NCBI RefSeq assembly: GCF_900108185.1
Contig: NZ_FNVA01000001.1
Location: 868,001-932,000 of the forward strand
DNA: 64,000 nucleotides
Source of the DNA: Bryocella elongata
Lineage (GTDB): Bacteria > Acidobacteriota > Terriglobia > Terriglobales > Acidobacteriaceae
Direction: 5' to 3'
The notes under the pieces were generated by a model, which had not been told where the DNA came from, ran no database searches, and saw only the letters and a list, made by a program, of their open reading frames with translations. Made by a program: the position numbers and the translations under genes. This document shows positions 54,537 to 64,000 of this stretch, piece by piece. Position 1 is the first letter of the stretch, and every line of letters begins with the position of its first letter.

Positions 54537-54792
54537 AGCCAGCCCAGCTTCTGCTCCCCCCGCAGCGGTACCGCTGTTCGTATACCGACGCACCATCTAC
54601 GACCAGCGGTAGTAGCTCTATCCACGGGGCCCGCGGCTGATATATGGTATGGGTGTTTCCGCATCATCTTTGCAGCGCACGGTCCCCGAGACCTTGACCT
54701 ATCCTGTTGCGCCGATTCTCCCGAACTCCGGGTGACGCGGCGCGCGGTGCTGTTTCCATCCACGCAAGAATTGCGTACCTGGCGGAGGGGCC

Positions 54793-57700
54793 TTGTTCGT
54801 TTCAACGTTCAGTTCGAAGCACGTTTCGAAGTGGTTTTCTGGTGTTTGCCTCGCTGGCGTACTGGGTCTGATCGCAGTGCAGGCTGTTCCTGCCGCTGGC
54901 GCCCAGAGCTATGATCCCCAGCTGTTCTCCGCGCTCAAGTACCGCAGCATTGGCCCCATCCGCGGAGGCCGCGTCACGGCCGTGACCGGAGTCGCCCAGC
55001 AGCCCTACACCTACTACATGGGCTCCACGGGCGGCGGCGTCTGGAAGACCACCAACGCCGGCCACTCCTGGGAGAACATCTCCGACGGCTACTTCGCCGT
55101 AGCCTCGATCGGCGCGCTGGAAGTCGCCCCCTCGAATCCCAAGATCATCTACGTGGGCACCGGCTCCTCGAAGATCCGCAGCAACGTCTCCGTCGGCCGC
55201 GGCATGTACAAGTCCACCGACGCCGGCAAGACCTGGCAGTTCCTCGGCCTTCCCGACACGGGCCAGATCGCCACCGTCCGCATCGACCCCACGAACCCCG
55301 ACGTCGTCTACGTCGCCGCCCAGGGCGACCCCTTCAAGGCCAATCCGGAGCGCGGAATCTACAAGACCACCGACGGTGGCAAGACCTGGAAGCTGGTGCT
55401 TCACGTCTCCGACACCGCTGGTGCGGCTGACGTCGAGATCCAGCCTGGCCACCCCGACGTGATCTTCGCCTGCATCTGGCACGCCCTGCGCAAGCCTTGG
55501 ACGATCATCTCCGGCGCAGAAGAAGGCGGCATCTACAAGTCCACCGACGGCGGAGCGAACTGGACCAAGCTCGGCGGCGGCCTGCCCACCGGCCTCATCG
55601 GCCGCTCCAACGTGGCCATCTCCAACGCCGCGCCCGACCGCATCTACGCCCTCATCGAAGCTAAACCCGGCCAGGGCTTCTATCGCTCCGACGACGGCGG
55701 CGCCAACTGGACCCTCGTCAATCACTCCACCGAGATCTCCACTCGCCCCTTCTACTACGACACCCTGGGAGTCGATCCCAACAACGCCGACGTCATCTGG
55801 CTCGGCGACGAGACTTGGTTCAAGTCCACCGACGCAGGCAGGAGCTTCCAGCGCCAGCCCATCCCGCACGGCGACAACCACGACGTCTGGATCAACCCGA
55901 AGAACTCCATGTTCATGGTGCAGGGTGACGACGGCGGCGCGACCGTCTCCATCGACGGTGGCAAGACCTGGACTCCGCAGAACAACCAGCCCACCGCCGA
56001 GATCTATCAGGTCGCGGTCGACAATCAGTATCCCTACCGCGTCTATGGCGCGCAGCAGGACAACACCGCCGTCATCGTGCCCAGCCTGCCCCTCGGCAGT
56101 GCGCAGGACTTCCGCGACGGCCCCGGCTGCGAGACCGGCCCCATCATGCCCGACACCACCGACCCCAACATCGTCTACGGCGGCTGCAAGGGTCAGTTCT
56201 CGCGGCAGAACATCAACACCCACAACGAGGAGCGCTACTGGATCGGAGCGGAGTCGCTCTATGGCAATGCGGGCAGCGATCTTATGTATCGCTTCCAACG
56301 CGTGGCTCCGATGGAGACCTCGCCCAACGTGCCGCACGAGGAGTACTACGGCGCGCAATTTCTCTTCCGCACCCGCGATGGCGGCGTCACCTGGGAGAAG
56401 ATCAGCCCGGACCTGACCGCGCATCCGGCCGGCACCCAGGGCGCCAGCGGCGAACCCATCACCCGCGACGCCACCGGCGAAGAGATCTACTCCACCATCT
56501 ACTCCATCCGCGAGAGCCCGAAGATGAAGGGCCTCATCTGGGTCGGCTCCAATGATGGCGTCGTCTCGGTGACAAAGGACGACGGCAAGACCTGGGCCAA
56601 CGTCACGCCCTCGGGCCTTCCCTCCGGCTGCCGTGTCCAGAACATGGAGCCCAGCCCCATCACGGCCTCCCGCGCCTACGCCGCCATCTACTGCTTCCTC
56701 AACGGTGGTGACTACTCGCCCTATATCTACAAGACCGATGACTTCGGCAAGTCATGGGCCAAGCTGACCGACGGCACGAACGGCATCCCCAAAGACTCGC
56801 CCACCCGCGTCGTCCGCGAAGACCCCGACCGCGCTGGCCTCCTCTACGCCGGCACCGAGTTTGGCATGTACGTCTCCTTCGACGATGGCAAGCACTGGCA
56901 GAGCTTCCAGCTGAACCTGCCCATCACCCCGGTCACGGACATCAAGGTCACGCATAAGGACCTGCAGGTCGCCACGCAGGGACGCTCGTTCTACATCCTG
57001 GACGACGTCACTCCCCTGCACCAGCTCAAGTCCGCAAGCTCGACCACCCCGATCCTCTTCAAGCCGAAGGAAGCCGTCCGCACCGTGCAACCCGGCGGTG
57101 GTGGAGACGCCATCGAGCGTTCGGTGCCCTCGCCAACCTACTCACGACCCGGCGCTCTCATCGACTACTACCTGCCCAAGGATGCCGACGGCGACATCAC
57201 CCTTGAAATCCTCGACGGCGCTGGCAAGCACATCAAGACCTTCTCCAGCGTCGAAGCGCCCAAAGCTCCGCCTGCTGAAGAGGGCGATGACGAAGGTGGC
57301 TTCCGCCGTCGTCAGGCCCCCGCTCGCCTCGACAAGTCCGCAGGAATGCACCGCTTCACCTGGGATCTTCGTTACCCCGGCTTCTGGACCAGCGTGATGA
57401 CGCCGGAAGGTGGTCAGGGCCCGATGGCTGTCCCCGGCACGTATCAGGTCAAGCTCACCGTCGGCGGCGCTACGCAGACCCAGAGCTTCACTCTGATCGA
57501 AGATCCGCGCATCACAGCCGACGGCGTCACTACCGCCGACCTTCGCGAGCAGTTCGAGCAGAACCTCAAGGCTCGCGACCTGGTCTCGGAGGTCAACAAG
57601 ACCGTCGCCCGCATCCGCACCGCGCGCGTCAAGCTGGCATCCGATCCCGCAAAGCTCGCCAAGCTGAACGAGGTCGCCTCCCACGTCATCACGCCCACCA

Positions 57701-57945
57701 TCCGCTACTCCAAGCCCGAGCTGCAGACGCACATCACCTACCTCTACAGCATGACCAACGCCACCGACCAGAAGATCGGCCATGACGCGTACGAGCGCTA
57801 CGACGTGCTGAAGAAGATGCTCGCCCAGCGCAATCAGGAGCTCATGGCGATCCTCGGCACGGACTACGCCGACCTCGGTCGCCCTAGCTTCCCCGGCGAC
57901 GTCACCGCGAAGCCCGGCGATGACGATGACGACAACAACAACTAG
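54793..57945 (+). CDS. Secreted sortilin/VPS10-like BNR-repeat protein (1 of 3)
   Basis: A 1050-residue exported protein. A signal peptide (VCLAGVLGLIAVQAVPAAGAQ) precedes beta-propeller repeats with at least ten Asp-box motifs of the SxDxGxTW type: YKSTDAGKTW, YKTTDGGKTW, YKSTDGGANW, YRSDDGGANW, YKTDDFGKSW. The sortilin/VPS10 N-domain and many sialidase-like proteins share this fold, but no sialidase catalytic residues are evident. A C-terminal Ig-like strand region and a helix follow, ending in Asp/Asn repeats (GDDDDDNNN). The TTG start has GGAGG about 5 bases upstream. Function unknown. Same orientation as the transporter and 256 bases after it. Confidence 0.9.
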   Translation: MFVSTFSSKHVSKWFSGVCLAGVLGLIAVQAVPAAGAQSYDPQLFSALKYRSIGPIRGGRVTAVTGVAQQPYTYYMGSTGGGVWKTTNAGHSWENISDGYFAVASIGALEVAPSNPKIIYVGTGSSKIRSNVSVGRGMYKSTDAGKTWQFLGLPDTGQIATVRIDPTNPDVVYVAAQGDPFKANPERGIYKTTDGGKTWKLVLHVSDTAGAADVEIQPGHPDVIFACIWHALRKPWTIISGAEEGGIYKSTDGGANWTKLGGGLPTGLIGRSNVAISNAAPDRIYALIEAKPGQGFYRSDDGGANWTLVNHSTEISTRPFYYDTLGVDPNNADVIWLGDETWFKSTDAGRSFQRQPIPHGDNHDVWINPKNSMFMVQGDDGGATVSIDGGKTWTPQNNQPTAEIYQVAVDNQYPYRVYGAQQDNTAVIVPSLPLGSAQDFRDGPGCETGPIMPDTTDPNIVYGGCKGQFSRQNINTHNEERYWIGAESLYGNAGSDLMYRFQRVAPMETSPNVPHEEYYGAQFLFRTRDGGVTWEKISPDLTAHPAGTQGASGEPITRDATGEEIYSTIYSIRESPKMKGLIWVGSNDGVVSVTKDDGKTWANVTPSGLPSGCRVQNMEPSPITASRAYAAIYCFLNGGDYSPYIYKTDDFGKSWAKLTDGTNGIPKDSPTRVVREDPDRAGLLYAGTEFGMYVSFDDGKHWQSFQLNLPITPVTDIKVTHKDLQVATQGRSFYILDDVTPLHQLKSASSTTPILFKPKEAVRTVQPGGGGDAIERSVPSPTYSRPGALIDYYLPKDADGDITLEILDGAGKHIKTFSSVEAPKAPPAEEGDDEGGFRRRQAPARLDKSAGMHRFTWDLRYPGFWTSVMTPEGGQGPMAVPGTYQVKLTVGGATQTQSFTLIEDPRITADGVTTADLREQFEQNLKARDLVSEVNKTVARIRTARVKLASDPAKLAKLNEVASHVITPTIRYSKPELQTHITYLYSMTNATDQKIGHDAYERYDVLKKMLAQRNQELMAILGTDYADLGRPSFPGDVTAKPGDDDDDNNN

Positions 57946-57951
57946 ATAGCC

Positions 57952-58020
57952 GTCATTCTGAGCGAAGCAGGCCGCAACGCATGTTGCGGCCTGCGCAGTC
58001 GAAGAACCCCGACGGTGTCT
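57952..58020. repeat. Dispersed repeat with palindrome
   Basis: GTCATTCTGAGCGAAGC (57952-57968) leads into an 11-base perfect palindrome (57968-57993; CAGGCCGCAAC/GTTGCGGCCTG, loop GCAT) and then AGTCGAAGAACCCC. This is the layout of dispersed intergenic repeats seen again at 61306-61698. The palindrome may also terminate the first sortilin-like gene. Confidence 0.7.
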
Positions 58021-58098
58021 GATCCACCGATACCGCGGAACCCTTTCTCACACGAGACCCAGGCCCGCTCGACTCGAGCCAAACTTGCCGGAGGATTC

Positions 58099-61000
58099 AT
58101 GAAGCACGCCTCACTCGCCCTGCTGTTGCCGATCGCCTTCCTGGGAATGCTCGCACCGAACACCTCCGCACAGCGCGGCCGCGGCGGAGCCTCCGAAGGA
58201 GCGGAGTCCTGGCGCAACATCGGTCCCGATCGCGGGGGCCGATCCCTCGCCATCTCGGGCAGCACGGCTCGCCCGCTCGAGTACTACTTCGGCGCGGTAG
58301 GCGGTGGCCTCTGGAAGACCGTCGACGGTGGCGTCGTCTGGAAACCCGTCACCGATCAGAAGATCAAGAGCTCCTCCGTGGGCGCTGTCACCGTTGCGCC
58401 CTCGAACCCCGACATCGTCTACGTGGCGATGGGTGAGTCCGAGCTGCGCGGCAACGTCATGCAGGGTGACGGTGTCTACAAGACCACCGACGGCGGTAAG
58501 ACCTGGTCCCACATCGGCCTCGAGAACACCCAGGCCATCTCGCGTATCCGCGTGGACGCGAAGAACCCCGACCTCGTCTACGCCGCCGTCCTCGGCCATC
58601 CCTACGGCCCCAGCCCCGACCGCGGCATCTTCAAGTCCATCGACGGCGGCAAGACCTGGAAGAAGATCCTCTACGAGAACGACCACTCCGGGGCCGAAGA
58701 TCTCTCCATCGATCCCCGCAACCCCAGCACCATGTTCGCTACCATCTGGGACGTGCAGCGCACCCCATGGTCGCTCTCCTCGGGTGGCCCCGGCAGCAAG
58801 CTCTACAAGTCCACCGACGCGGGCGAGACCTGGAAGGACATCACCCGCAACCCTGGCCTGCCCTCCGGCATCGACGGCAAGATCGGCGTGACCATCTCCG
58901 CCGACTCCAACCGCATCTATGCCATCGTCGAAAACGCCGAAGGCGGTCTCTACCGCTCTGAAGACGCAGGAGCCACCTGGGCCAAGATCTCCGAAGATCA
59001 CAACATCCGCCAGCGCGCCTTCTACTACTCGCGCATCACGGCCGACCCGGTGAACAAGGACGTCCTCTACGCCACCAACGTCCGCTTCTATCGCTCGTCC
59101 GACGCAGGCAAGACCTGGAAGCCCATCCAGCAGCCCCACGGCGACAACCACGATCTCTGGATCGACCCCAGCAATCCCAAGCGCATGGCCGAGTCCAACG
59201 ACGGCGGCGGCACCGTCTCCGTCGACTACGGTGAGACCTGGACGCCCGAGCGCTATCCCACCGCGCAGCTCTACCACGTAGCCACCACCATCGACGTCCC
59301 CTACCAGGTCTGCGGAGCGCAGCAGGACAACACCACCATCTGCGTCGCCAGCAAGGGCGGCGGCAACTTCCACAACCCCATGGAGCCCCAGGGCGAGTGG
59401 ATGTACGCCGTCGGCGGCGGCGAGAGCGGCTACATCGCTCCCGATCCCAAGAACGCCAACATCTTCTTCGCCGGCAGCCAGGGCGCGATGCTCACCCGCT
59501 ACGACCGTCGCGACGGCCAGGAGCGCGACATCCAGCCTTACCCTTTCTTCTTCTCCGGACAGCCCGCTTCGTCCATGAAGGAACGCTGGCAGTGGACCTT
59601 CCCCATCGTCTTCGATCCGCTCAATCCGAACACGATGTACGCCTCCTCGCAGCACATCTTCAAGACCACCAACGCCGGCAAGAGCTGGGACATCATCAGC
59701 CCCGACCTCACCCTCGCGGACCCCAAGACCCTCGGCGACTCCGGCGGCCCCATCACGCATGACCAGAACGGCCCCGAGATCTACGCCACCGTCTTCACCA
59801 TCGCGCCCTCGCGCCTCGAAGAAGGCACCATCTGGTCCGGCTCGGATGACGGCCTCGTCTTCCTCACTCGCGACGGCGGCAAGAACTGGAACAACATCAC
59901 CCCGCCCGACCTTCCGCATTACAGCCGCATCAGCATGATCGATGCCTCGTGGCAGAAGCCCGGCACCGTCTACCTCGCCGCGAACCGTTACCAGATGGAC
60001 GACTTCGCTCCCTACCTCTTCAAGACTGACGACTACGGCAAGCACTGGACGAAGATCATCACCGGCATCCCCGCCACCGACTTCCCCCGCGTCATTCGCG
60101 AAGACCGCGTGCGGCCAGGCCTGCTCTTCGCCGGAACCGAGCACTCCATCTACGTCTCCGACGACGCCGGCGCGCACTGGCGCTCGCTCGCCTACAACCT
60201 TCCCGACACCCAGGTCTCCGACATCGTCGTCGAGAAGGACGACCTCGTCATCGCCACCCATGGCCGTTCGTTCTACATCATGGACGACATCGACTGGCTC
60301 CGTCAGCAGACGGCTGAGACGGCGAAAAAGTCCGTCTACCTCTTCCAGCCCCGTCCCGCCGTCCGCAACGTCGACGAAGGCTACATCGACTACTACCTTG
60401 CCAAGCCCGCCAAGGAAGTCAGCATCGAGATCCTCGACTCCACCGGCAAGGTCATCGGCACCTTCAAGAGCGAGCCCGCGGACAAGAAGAAAACTGAAGG
60501 CGAGGACGCCGGCGGAGGTGGCCGCAACTTCGGTCCCAAGCCCCCGCCCACCAAGGCCGGCGTCAACCGCTTCACCTGGAACCTCCGCTATCCCGGCGCG
60601 TTCGAGTTCCCCGGCATGATCCTCTGGGGCGGCAGCGCCAAGATGGGCCCCGAAGCCGTCCCCGGCAAGTATGAGGTTCGCCTCATCGCCGATGGCGTCA
60701 CCGAAACCCGTCCGCTCGAGGTCAAGGCCGATCCCCGCCTCGACGTTCCCCAGGATGACCTGAAGAAGCAGTTCGATCTCGCCATGAAGATCAACGGTGA
60801 GCTCTCCCAGGCCAACATCATCGTCGCCAAGATCCGCGGCATCCGTTCTGAGTACAACGAGCGTCTCAAAACGACGCCCGCGCTCAAGGATGATGCCCAG
60901 CTCAAGTCCGCCGCTGATCCCTTCCTCTCCCAGCTCAAGACCATCGAAGAGACGATCTACCAGGTCCAGAACGCTTCGGACCAGGACCCGCTCAACTTCC

Positions 61001-61269
61001 CCATCCGCCTCAACAACTACATCGCCGCCCTCGGCCGCAGTGTGATGTCCGGCGATGCCGCTCCTACCGCGCAGGCCTACGTCATCGATCAGGAACTCTC
61101 CACCCGTCTCGTCGGTCAGCAGAAGGAGTTCGACGACGCGGTAAAGGCCGGTCTTCCTGCGCTGAACAAGGCCCTCGCAGCCAAGCACAGCAAACCTATC
61201 GAGATCGCCACTCCGGTCTCCAGCTCCTCCACCAACGACGCTGGCGATACGGAAGACGACAACGAATAG
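58099..61269 (+). CDS. Secreted sortilin/VPS10-like BNR-repeat protein (2 of 3)
   Basis: A 1056-residue exported protein paralogous to its neighbours. Signal peptide (LALLLPIAFLGMLAPNTSAQ), then many Asp-boxes (YKTTDGGKTW, FKSIDGGKTW, YKSTDAGETW, YRSEDAGATW, LTRDGGKNW, FKTDDYGKHW). The conserved LYHVATTIDVPYQVCGAQQDN segment also appears in copies 1 and 3. A C-terminal region (about 750-1000) holds FTWNLRYPGAFEFPGM and then helices. ATG 58099 has GGAGG about 6 bases upstream. Function unknown. Confidence 0.9.
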   Translation: MKHASLALLLPIAFLGMLAPNTSAQRGRGGASEGAESWRNIGPDRGGRSLAISGSTARPLEYYFGAVGGGLWKTVDGGVVWKPVTDQKIKSSSVGAVTVAPSNPDIVYVAMGESELRGNVMQGDGVYKTTDGGKTWSHIGLENTQAISRIRVDAKNPDLVYAAVLGHPYGPSPDRGIFKSIDGGKTWKKILYENDHSGAEDLSIDPRNPSTMFATIWDVQRTPWSLSSGGPGSKLYKSTDAGETWKDITRNPGLPSGIDGKIGVTISADSNRIYAIVENAEGGLYRSEDAGATWAKISEDHNIRQRAFYYSRITADPVNKDVLYATNVRFYRSSDAGKTWKPIQQPHGDNHDLWIDPSNPKRMAESNDGGGTVSVDYGETWTPERYPTAQLYHVATTIDVPYQVCGAQQDNTTICVASKGGGNFHNPMEPQGEWMYAVGGGESGYIAPDPKNANIFFAGSQGAMLTRYDRRDGQERDIQPYPFFFSGQPASSMKERWQWTFPIVFDPLNPNTMYASSQHIFKTTNAGKSWDIISPDLTLADPKTLGDSGGPITHDQNGPEIYATVFTIAPSRLEEGTIWSGSDDGLVFLTRDGGKNWNNITPPDLPHYSRISMIDASWQKPGTVYLAANRYQMDDFAPYLFKTDDYGKHWTKIITGIPATDFPRVIREDRVRPGLLFAGTEHSIYVSDDAGAHWRSLAYNLPDTQVSDIVVEKDDLVIATHGRSFYIMDDIDWLRQQTAETAKKSVYLFQPRPAVRNVDEGYIDYYLAKPAKEVSIEILDSTGKVIGTFKSEPADKKKTEGEDAGGGGRNFGPKPPPTKAGVNRFTWNLRYPGAFEFPGMILWGGSAKMGPEAVPGKYEVRLIADGVTETRPLEVKADPRLDVPQDDLKKQFDLAMKINGELSQANIIVAKIRGIRSEYNERLKTTPALKDDAQLKSAADPFLSQLKTIEETIYQVQNASDQDPLNFPIRLNNYIAALGRSVMSGDAAPTAQAYVIDQELSTRLVGQQKEFDDAVKAGLPALNKALAAKHSKPIEIATPVSSSSTNDAGDTEDDNE

Positions 61270-61277
61270 CCACCCCA

Positions 61278-61305
61278 GCCCCGGACCAACAGTCCGGGGC
61301 TTTCT
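61278..61305 (+). terminator. Terminator after the second sortilin-like gene
   Basis: Perfect 10-base stem AGCCCCGGAC/GTCCGGGGCT with loop CAACA, followed by TTTCT, 9 bases after the stop. Confidence 0.85.
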
Positions 61306-61698
61306 CCAAGGACCGTCATTCCGACCCTGAGCGGAGCGAATGGGGAGGAACCCCTGTATTTCGTCCGTTGCGGCTCAAATGCAAACGGGGCCTCACTTCC
61401 TTCTATTTGTCATCCTGAGCATCGCGAAGGACCAGCTTCTCGCTCAAACCAGTACGATGTGTCATTTCGACCGAAGCGGACAGCTTCATCGTCCGCGTAG
61501 TGGAGAAACCTGCTGTCGCAGTCGAACCCTAGAACCCGCCACGGCGTCATCTTTGAACACGGCTTCAAGGGCCAAAGGCCCGACCACATCCTAGCCTGGG
61601 CCGAAGGCCCAGGTAACCATGCCAGGGCGATCCAGAGCGCTGTAAGCGCGACACAGAGACCCGGCAGAACACCGCGCGACATGCACGAAAGGAACCCC
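61306..61698. repeat. Cluster of dispersed GTCATT-type repeats
   Basis: This gene-free stretch of about 390 bases contains three imperfect copies of one motif: 61314-61365 (GTCATTCCGACC... GGAGGAACCCC), 61409-61445 (GTCATCCTGAGC) and 61460-61515 (GTCATTTCGACCGAAGC ... GGAGAAACC). They match the repeat at 57952. No gene is supported. Confidence 0.65.
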
Positions 61699-64000
61699 AT
61701 GCCAGCAAGCCATCTCAACCGAGCCCACCGCCGTACCCTCAACCGCAAGCACGGATGTCTTCGCTCGATCCCCACGCTGGCCGTTCCCTTCCTGCTCGCC
61801 GGTACACTCGTCGCGCAAGCTCCGGAAGCCACCCCCACAAAGGCCCCCTACGCCGGCCTCAACTTCCGCCAGATCGGCCCCTTCCGTGGCGGTCGCGTAG
61901 GCGCGGTCACCGGCGTCCAGTCGCAGCCCATGACTTTCTACTTCGGCGCGACCGGCGGCGGCATCTTCAAGACCACCGACGGCGGCATCCACTGGGCCCC
62001 CGTCGCCGACAAGCAGCTCGCCCTTGGCTCCGTCGGAGCCATCGCCGTCTCGGACTCCGACCCCAACATCGTCTACGTCGGCATGGGCGAAGCCGACCTG
62101 CGCGGCAACGCCTCCCACGGCGACGGTGTCTACAAGTCCGCCGACGCCGGCAAGACCTGGAAGCACATGGGCCTCACCGACACCCAGCAGATCGGCGCCA
62201 TCAAGATCGATCCGAAGAACCCCGACATCGCCTACGTCGCCGCCATGGGCCACATGACCGGCTACAACGCCGACCGTGGCGTCTTCAAGACCGTGGATGG
62301 CGGCAAGACCTGGAAGAAGGTCCTGTTCAAGTCCGACAGGGCCGGAGCGATCGACCTCTCCATCGATCCCACGAACTCACAGGTCCTCTACGCCTCCATC
62401 TACCAGTTCATCCGCAAGCCCTGGACCTTCGAGTCGGGCGGCCCCGACTCCGGACTCTGGAAGTCCACCGACGGCGGCGAAACCTGGACCGACCTCAGCA
62501 AGAATCCCGGCATGCCCAAGGGACTCCTCGGCCGCATCGGCATCGCAATCTCGCCCGCGAAGTCCGGAGTCCTCTGGACTCTCGTCGAAGCTGAGGAAGG
62601 TGGCATCTTCCGCTCCGAAGACGGCGGCGCTACCTGGGCCAAGGTCAACGATCAGCGCGAGGTCAAGCAGCGTGCCTGGTACTACGCCCGTATCTTCGCC
62701 GACCCGAAGAACGCCGACACCATGTACGCGCTCAACACCAGCTTCTACAAGTCCGTCGATGGCGGCCACACCTTCCGTCCCATCCCCACCGGCCACGGTG
62801 ACAACCACGACCTCTGGATCGCCAACGACGATCCCCAGCGCATGATCGAATCCAACGACGGCGGAGCCAACATCTCCTTCGACGGCGGCAAGAGCTTCTC
62901 CACGATCATGAACCAGCCCACCGGCCAGTTCTATCGCGTCATCACCGACAACGACTTCCCGTATCACATCTACGGCGCGCAGCAGGACAACAGCACCGTC
63001 GAGACCAGCTCCCGCGGCAACAGCGGGCTGATCACCGAGAGCGACTGGTGGGACGTCGGCGGCGGCGAGTCCGGCTGGATCGCTCCCGATCCCACCAACT
63101 CGCGCTTTGTCTATGCCGGCTCCTACGACGGCCTGCTCACGCGCTACGACCACGCCACCGGCGGTCAGCGCAACATCAATCCCTGGCCCGATAACCCCAT
63201 GGGCTCCGGCGTCGAAGCCATGAAGTACCGCATGCAGTGGAACTTCCCTCTGCTGTTCTCGCCCAATGACAACAAACTGCTCTACGCCGGTGCGCAATAC
63301 CTCCTCGGCACGCGCGACGAAGGCCGTTCCTGGCAGGTGATAAGCCCCGACCTCACCCGCAACGACAAGTCCAAGCAAGGCCCCGTCGGCGGCCCGCTCA
63401 CCAAGGACAATACCGCCGTCGAGTACTACGACACTATCTTCACCGTCGACGAATCCACCGTGAAGCCCGGCCTCATCTGGGTAGGCTCCGACGATGGACT
63501 CGTCCACCTCACGCAGGATGGCGGCAAGACCTGGGCCAACGTCACGCCCAAGGGCATCCCCGACTGGATCCGCATCAACTGCATCGCGGCCTCGCCCTTC
63601 GACGCAGGCACCGCCTACTTCGCCGCCACGCTCTACCTCACCGACGACTATCGCCCGTTCCTCTACAAGACCACCGACTTCGGCAAGACCTGGAAGCTCA
63701 TCGTCAGCGGCATCCCCACCGACGACTTCACGCGCACCATCCGTCCTGACCCGAAGCAGAAGGGCCTGCTCTTCGCCGGCACGGAGGCGCACCTCTACAT
63801 CTCCACCAACGATGGCGATAGCTGGACTCCGTTCCAGCTCAACCTGCCCAACGTCCCCATCACCGACATCACCTTCCAGAAGCGCGAAGACGACATGGTC
63901 ATCGCCACCCAGGGCCGCGGCTTCTACGTGATGGATGACATGCCGCTCGTGCGCTCGCTCCCCGGAGGCAAACTCTCCGACGAGCCCGTGCACCTCTATG
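61699..64000 (+). CDS. Secreted sortilin/VPS10-like BNR-repeat protein (3 of 3), cut by window end
   Basis: The frame opens at ATG 61699 with AAAGGA 5 bases upstream and runs without a stop to the window edge: 767 codons of a protein probably about 1050 long. Signal peptide (IPTLAVPFLLAGTLVAQA), then the same propeller (FRGGRVGAVTGVQSQP, FKTTDGGIHW, YKSADAGKTW, FKTVDGGKTW, WKSTDGGETW, LTQDGGKTW, YKTTDFGKTW). A conserved FYRVITDNDFPYHIYGAQQDN segment aligns with copies 1 and 2. The C-terminus is outside the window. Confidence 0.9.
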   Translation, partial: MPASHLNRAHRRTLNRKHGCLRSIPTLAVPFLLAGTLVAQAPEATPTKAPYAGLNFRQIGPFRGGRVGAVTGVQSQPMTFYFGATGGGIFKTTDGGIHWAPVADKQLALGSVGAIAVSDSDPNIVYVGMGEADLRGNASHGDGVYKSADAGKTWKHMGLTDTQQIGAIKIDPKNPDIAYVAAMGHMTGYNADRGVFKTVDGGKTWKKVLFKSDRAGAIDLSIDPTNSQVLYASIYQFIRKPWTFESGGPDSGLWKSTDGGETWTDLSKNPGMPKGLLGRIGIAISPAKSGVLWTLVEAEEGGIFRSEDGGATWAKVNDQREVKQRAWYYARIFADPKNADTMYALNTSFYKSVDGGHTFRPIPTGHGDNHDLWIANDDPQRMIESNDGGANISFDGGKSFSTIMNQPTGQFYRVITDNDFPYHIYGAQQDNSTVETSSRGNSGLITESDWWDVGGGESGWIAPDPTNSRFVYAGSYDGLLTRYDHATGGQRNINPWPDNPMGSGVEAMKYRMQWNFPLLFSPNDNKLLYAGAQYLLGTRDEGRSWQVISPDLTRNDKSKQGPVGGPLTKDNTAVEYYDTIFTVDESTVKPGLIWVGSDDGLVHLTQDGGKTWANVTPKGIPDWIRINCIAASPFDAGTAYFAATLYLTDDYRPFLYKTTDFGKTWKLIVSGIPTDDFTRTIRPDPKQKGLLFAGTEAHLYISTNDGDSWTPFQLNLPNVPITDITFQKREDDMVIATQGRGFYVMDDMPLVRSLPGGKLSDEPVHLY

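Noticed and set aside
58111..61188. 1025-residue minus-strand frame
   Set aside because: Antisense to the second sortilin-like gene; Gly/Asp/Val-rich codon shadow. The same applies to 54802-56424 and 62377-63993.

Overview
This is a GC-rich bacterial chromosome segment that most resembles an acidobacterium of the class Terriglobia (Granulicella/Terriglobus type). That placement is inference. It rests on an Oar-like TonB-dependent transporter with an N-terminal carboxypeptidase-regulatory domain, a run of very large sortilin/BNR-repeat secreted proteins, an Hfq with a long N-terminal extension, and dispersed GTCATTCTGAGCGAAGC-type repeats. The cell is diderm: lpxD, lspA, tonB, a lipoprotein, an outer-membrane porin and rlpA are all present. 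No phage, insertion sequence, plasmid or CRISPR signal was found.

Layout. Positions 68-9168 (minus strand): ileS-lspA-uvrA-TPR protein-two secreted proteins, tightly packed with TGATG and GTGA overlaps; a GGGATTA tandem repeat fills the lspA-uvrA gap. 9520-10488 (plus): tonB. 10557-19412 (minus): tmk, cytochrome P450, SRPBCC protein, DUF4184 protein, Vat-like acetyltransferase, second DUF4184 protein, holB, hfq, sua5-type gene and a CYTH protein; the P450-to-DUF4184 block looks like an accessory insert between tmk and holB. 19535-21731: a tiny membrane protein (plus), then lpxD with an overlapping lipoprotein gene and an unrecognised gene (minus). 21977-23857 (plus): a CCA-adding-type nucleotidyltransferase with a histone-H1-like tail. 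23963-28394 (minus): a PDZ/GAF/PAS histidine kinase overlapping its NtrC-type sigma-54 regulator.

28794-34546: alpha/beta hydrolases, an acyltransferase-3 protein, an M20 peptidase, a YdcF-like protein and a Sel1-repeat protein. 34599-43457 (plus): dnaE, a secreted cupin-like protein, two DoxX-like membrane proteins, accA, a CPBP protease-like protein and an alginate-export-type porin. 43591-50353: an unrecognised secreted protein, a 59-residue zinc-ribbon protein, an amidinotransferase-fold protein lacking its expected cysteine, rlpA, thiD, thiS and a glycosyltransferase. 50596-50683 is tRNA-Ser(GGA). 51003-64000 (plus) holds one Oar-like TonB-dependent transporter followed by three tandem sortilin/BNR proteins, the last cut by the window edge.

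Cross-cutting signals. A -10-like hexamer lies 6-7 bases before the start codon of about ten genes, implying frequent leaderless transcription. Start codons are often TTG or GTG, supported by Shine-Dalgarno sequences (hfq, first sortilin protein) or by stop/start overlaps. Several perfect palindromes mark terminators, possible operators (accA, rlpA-thiD) and one repeat inside a coding region after dnaE.
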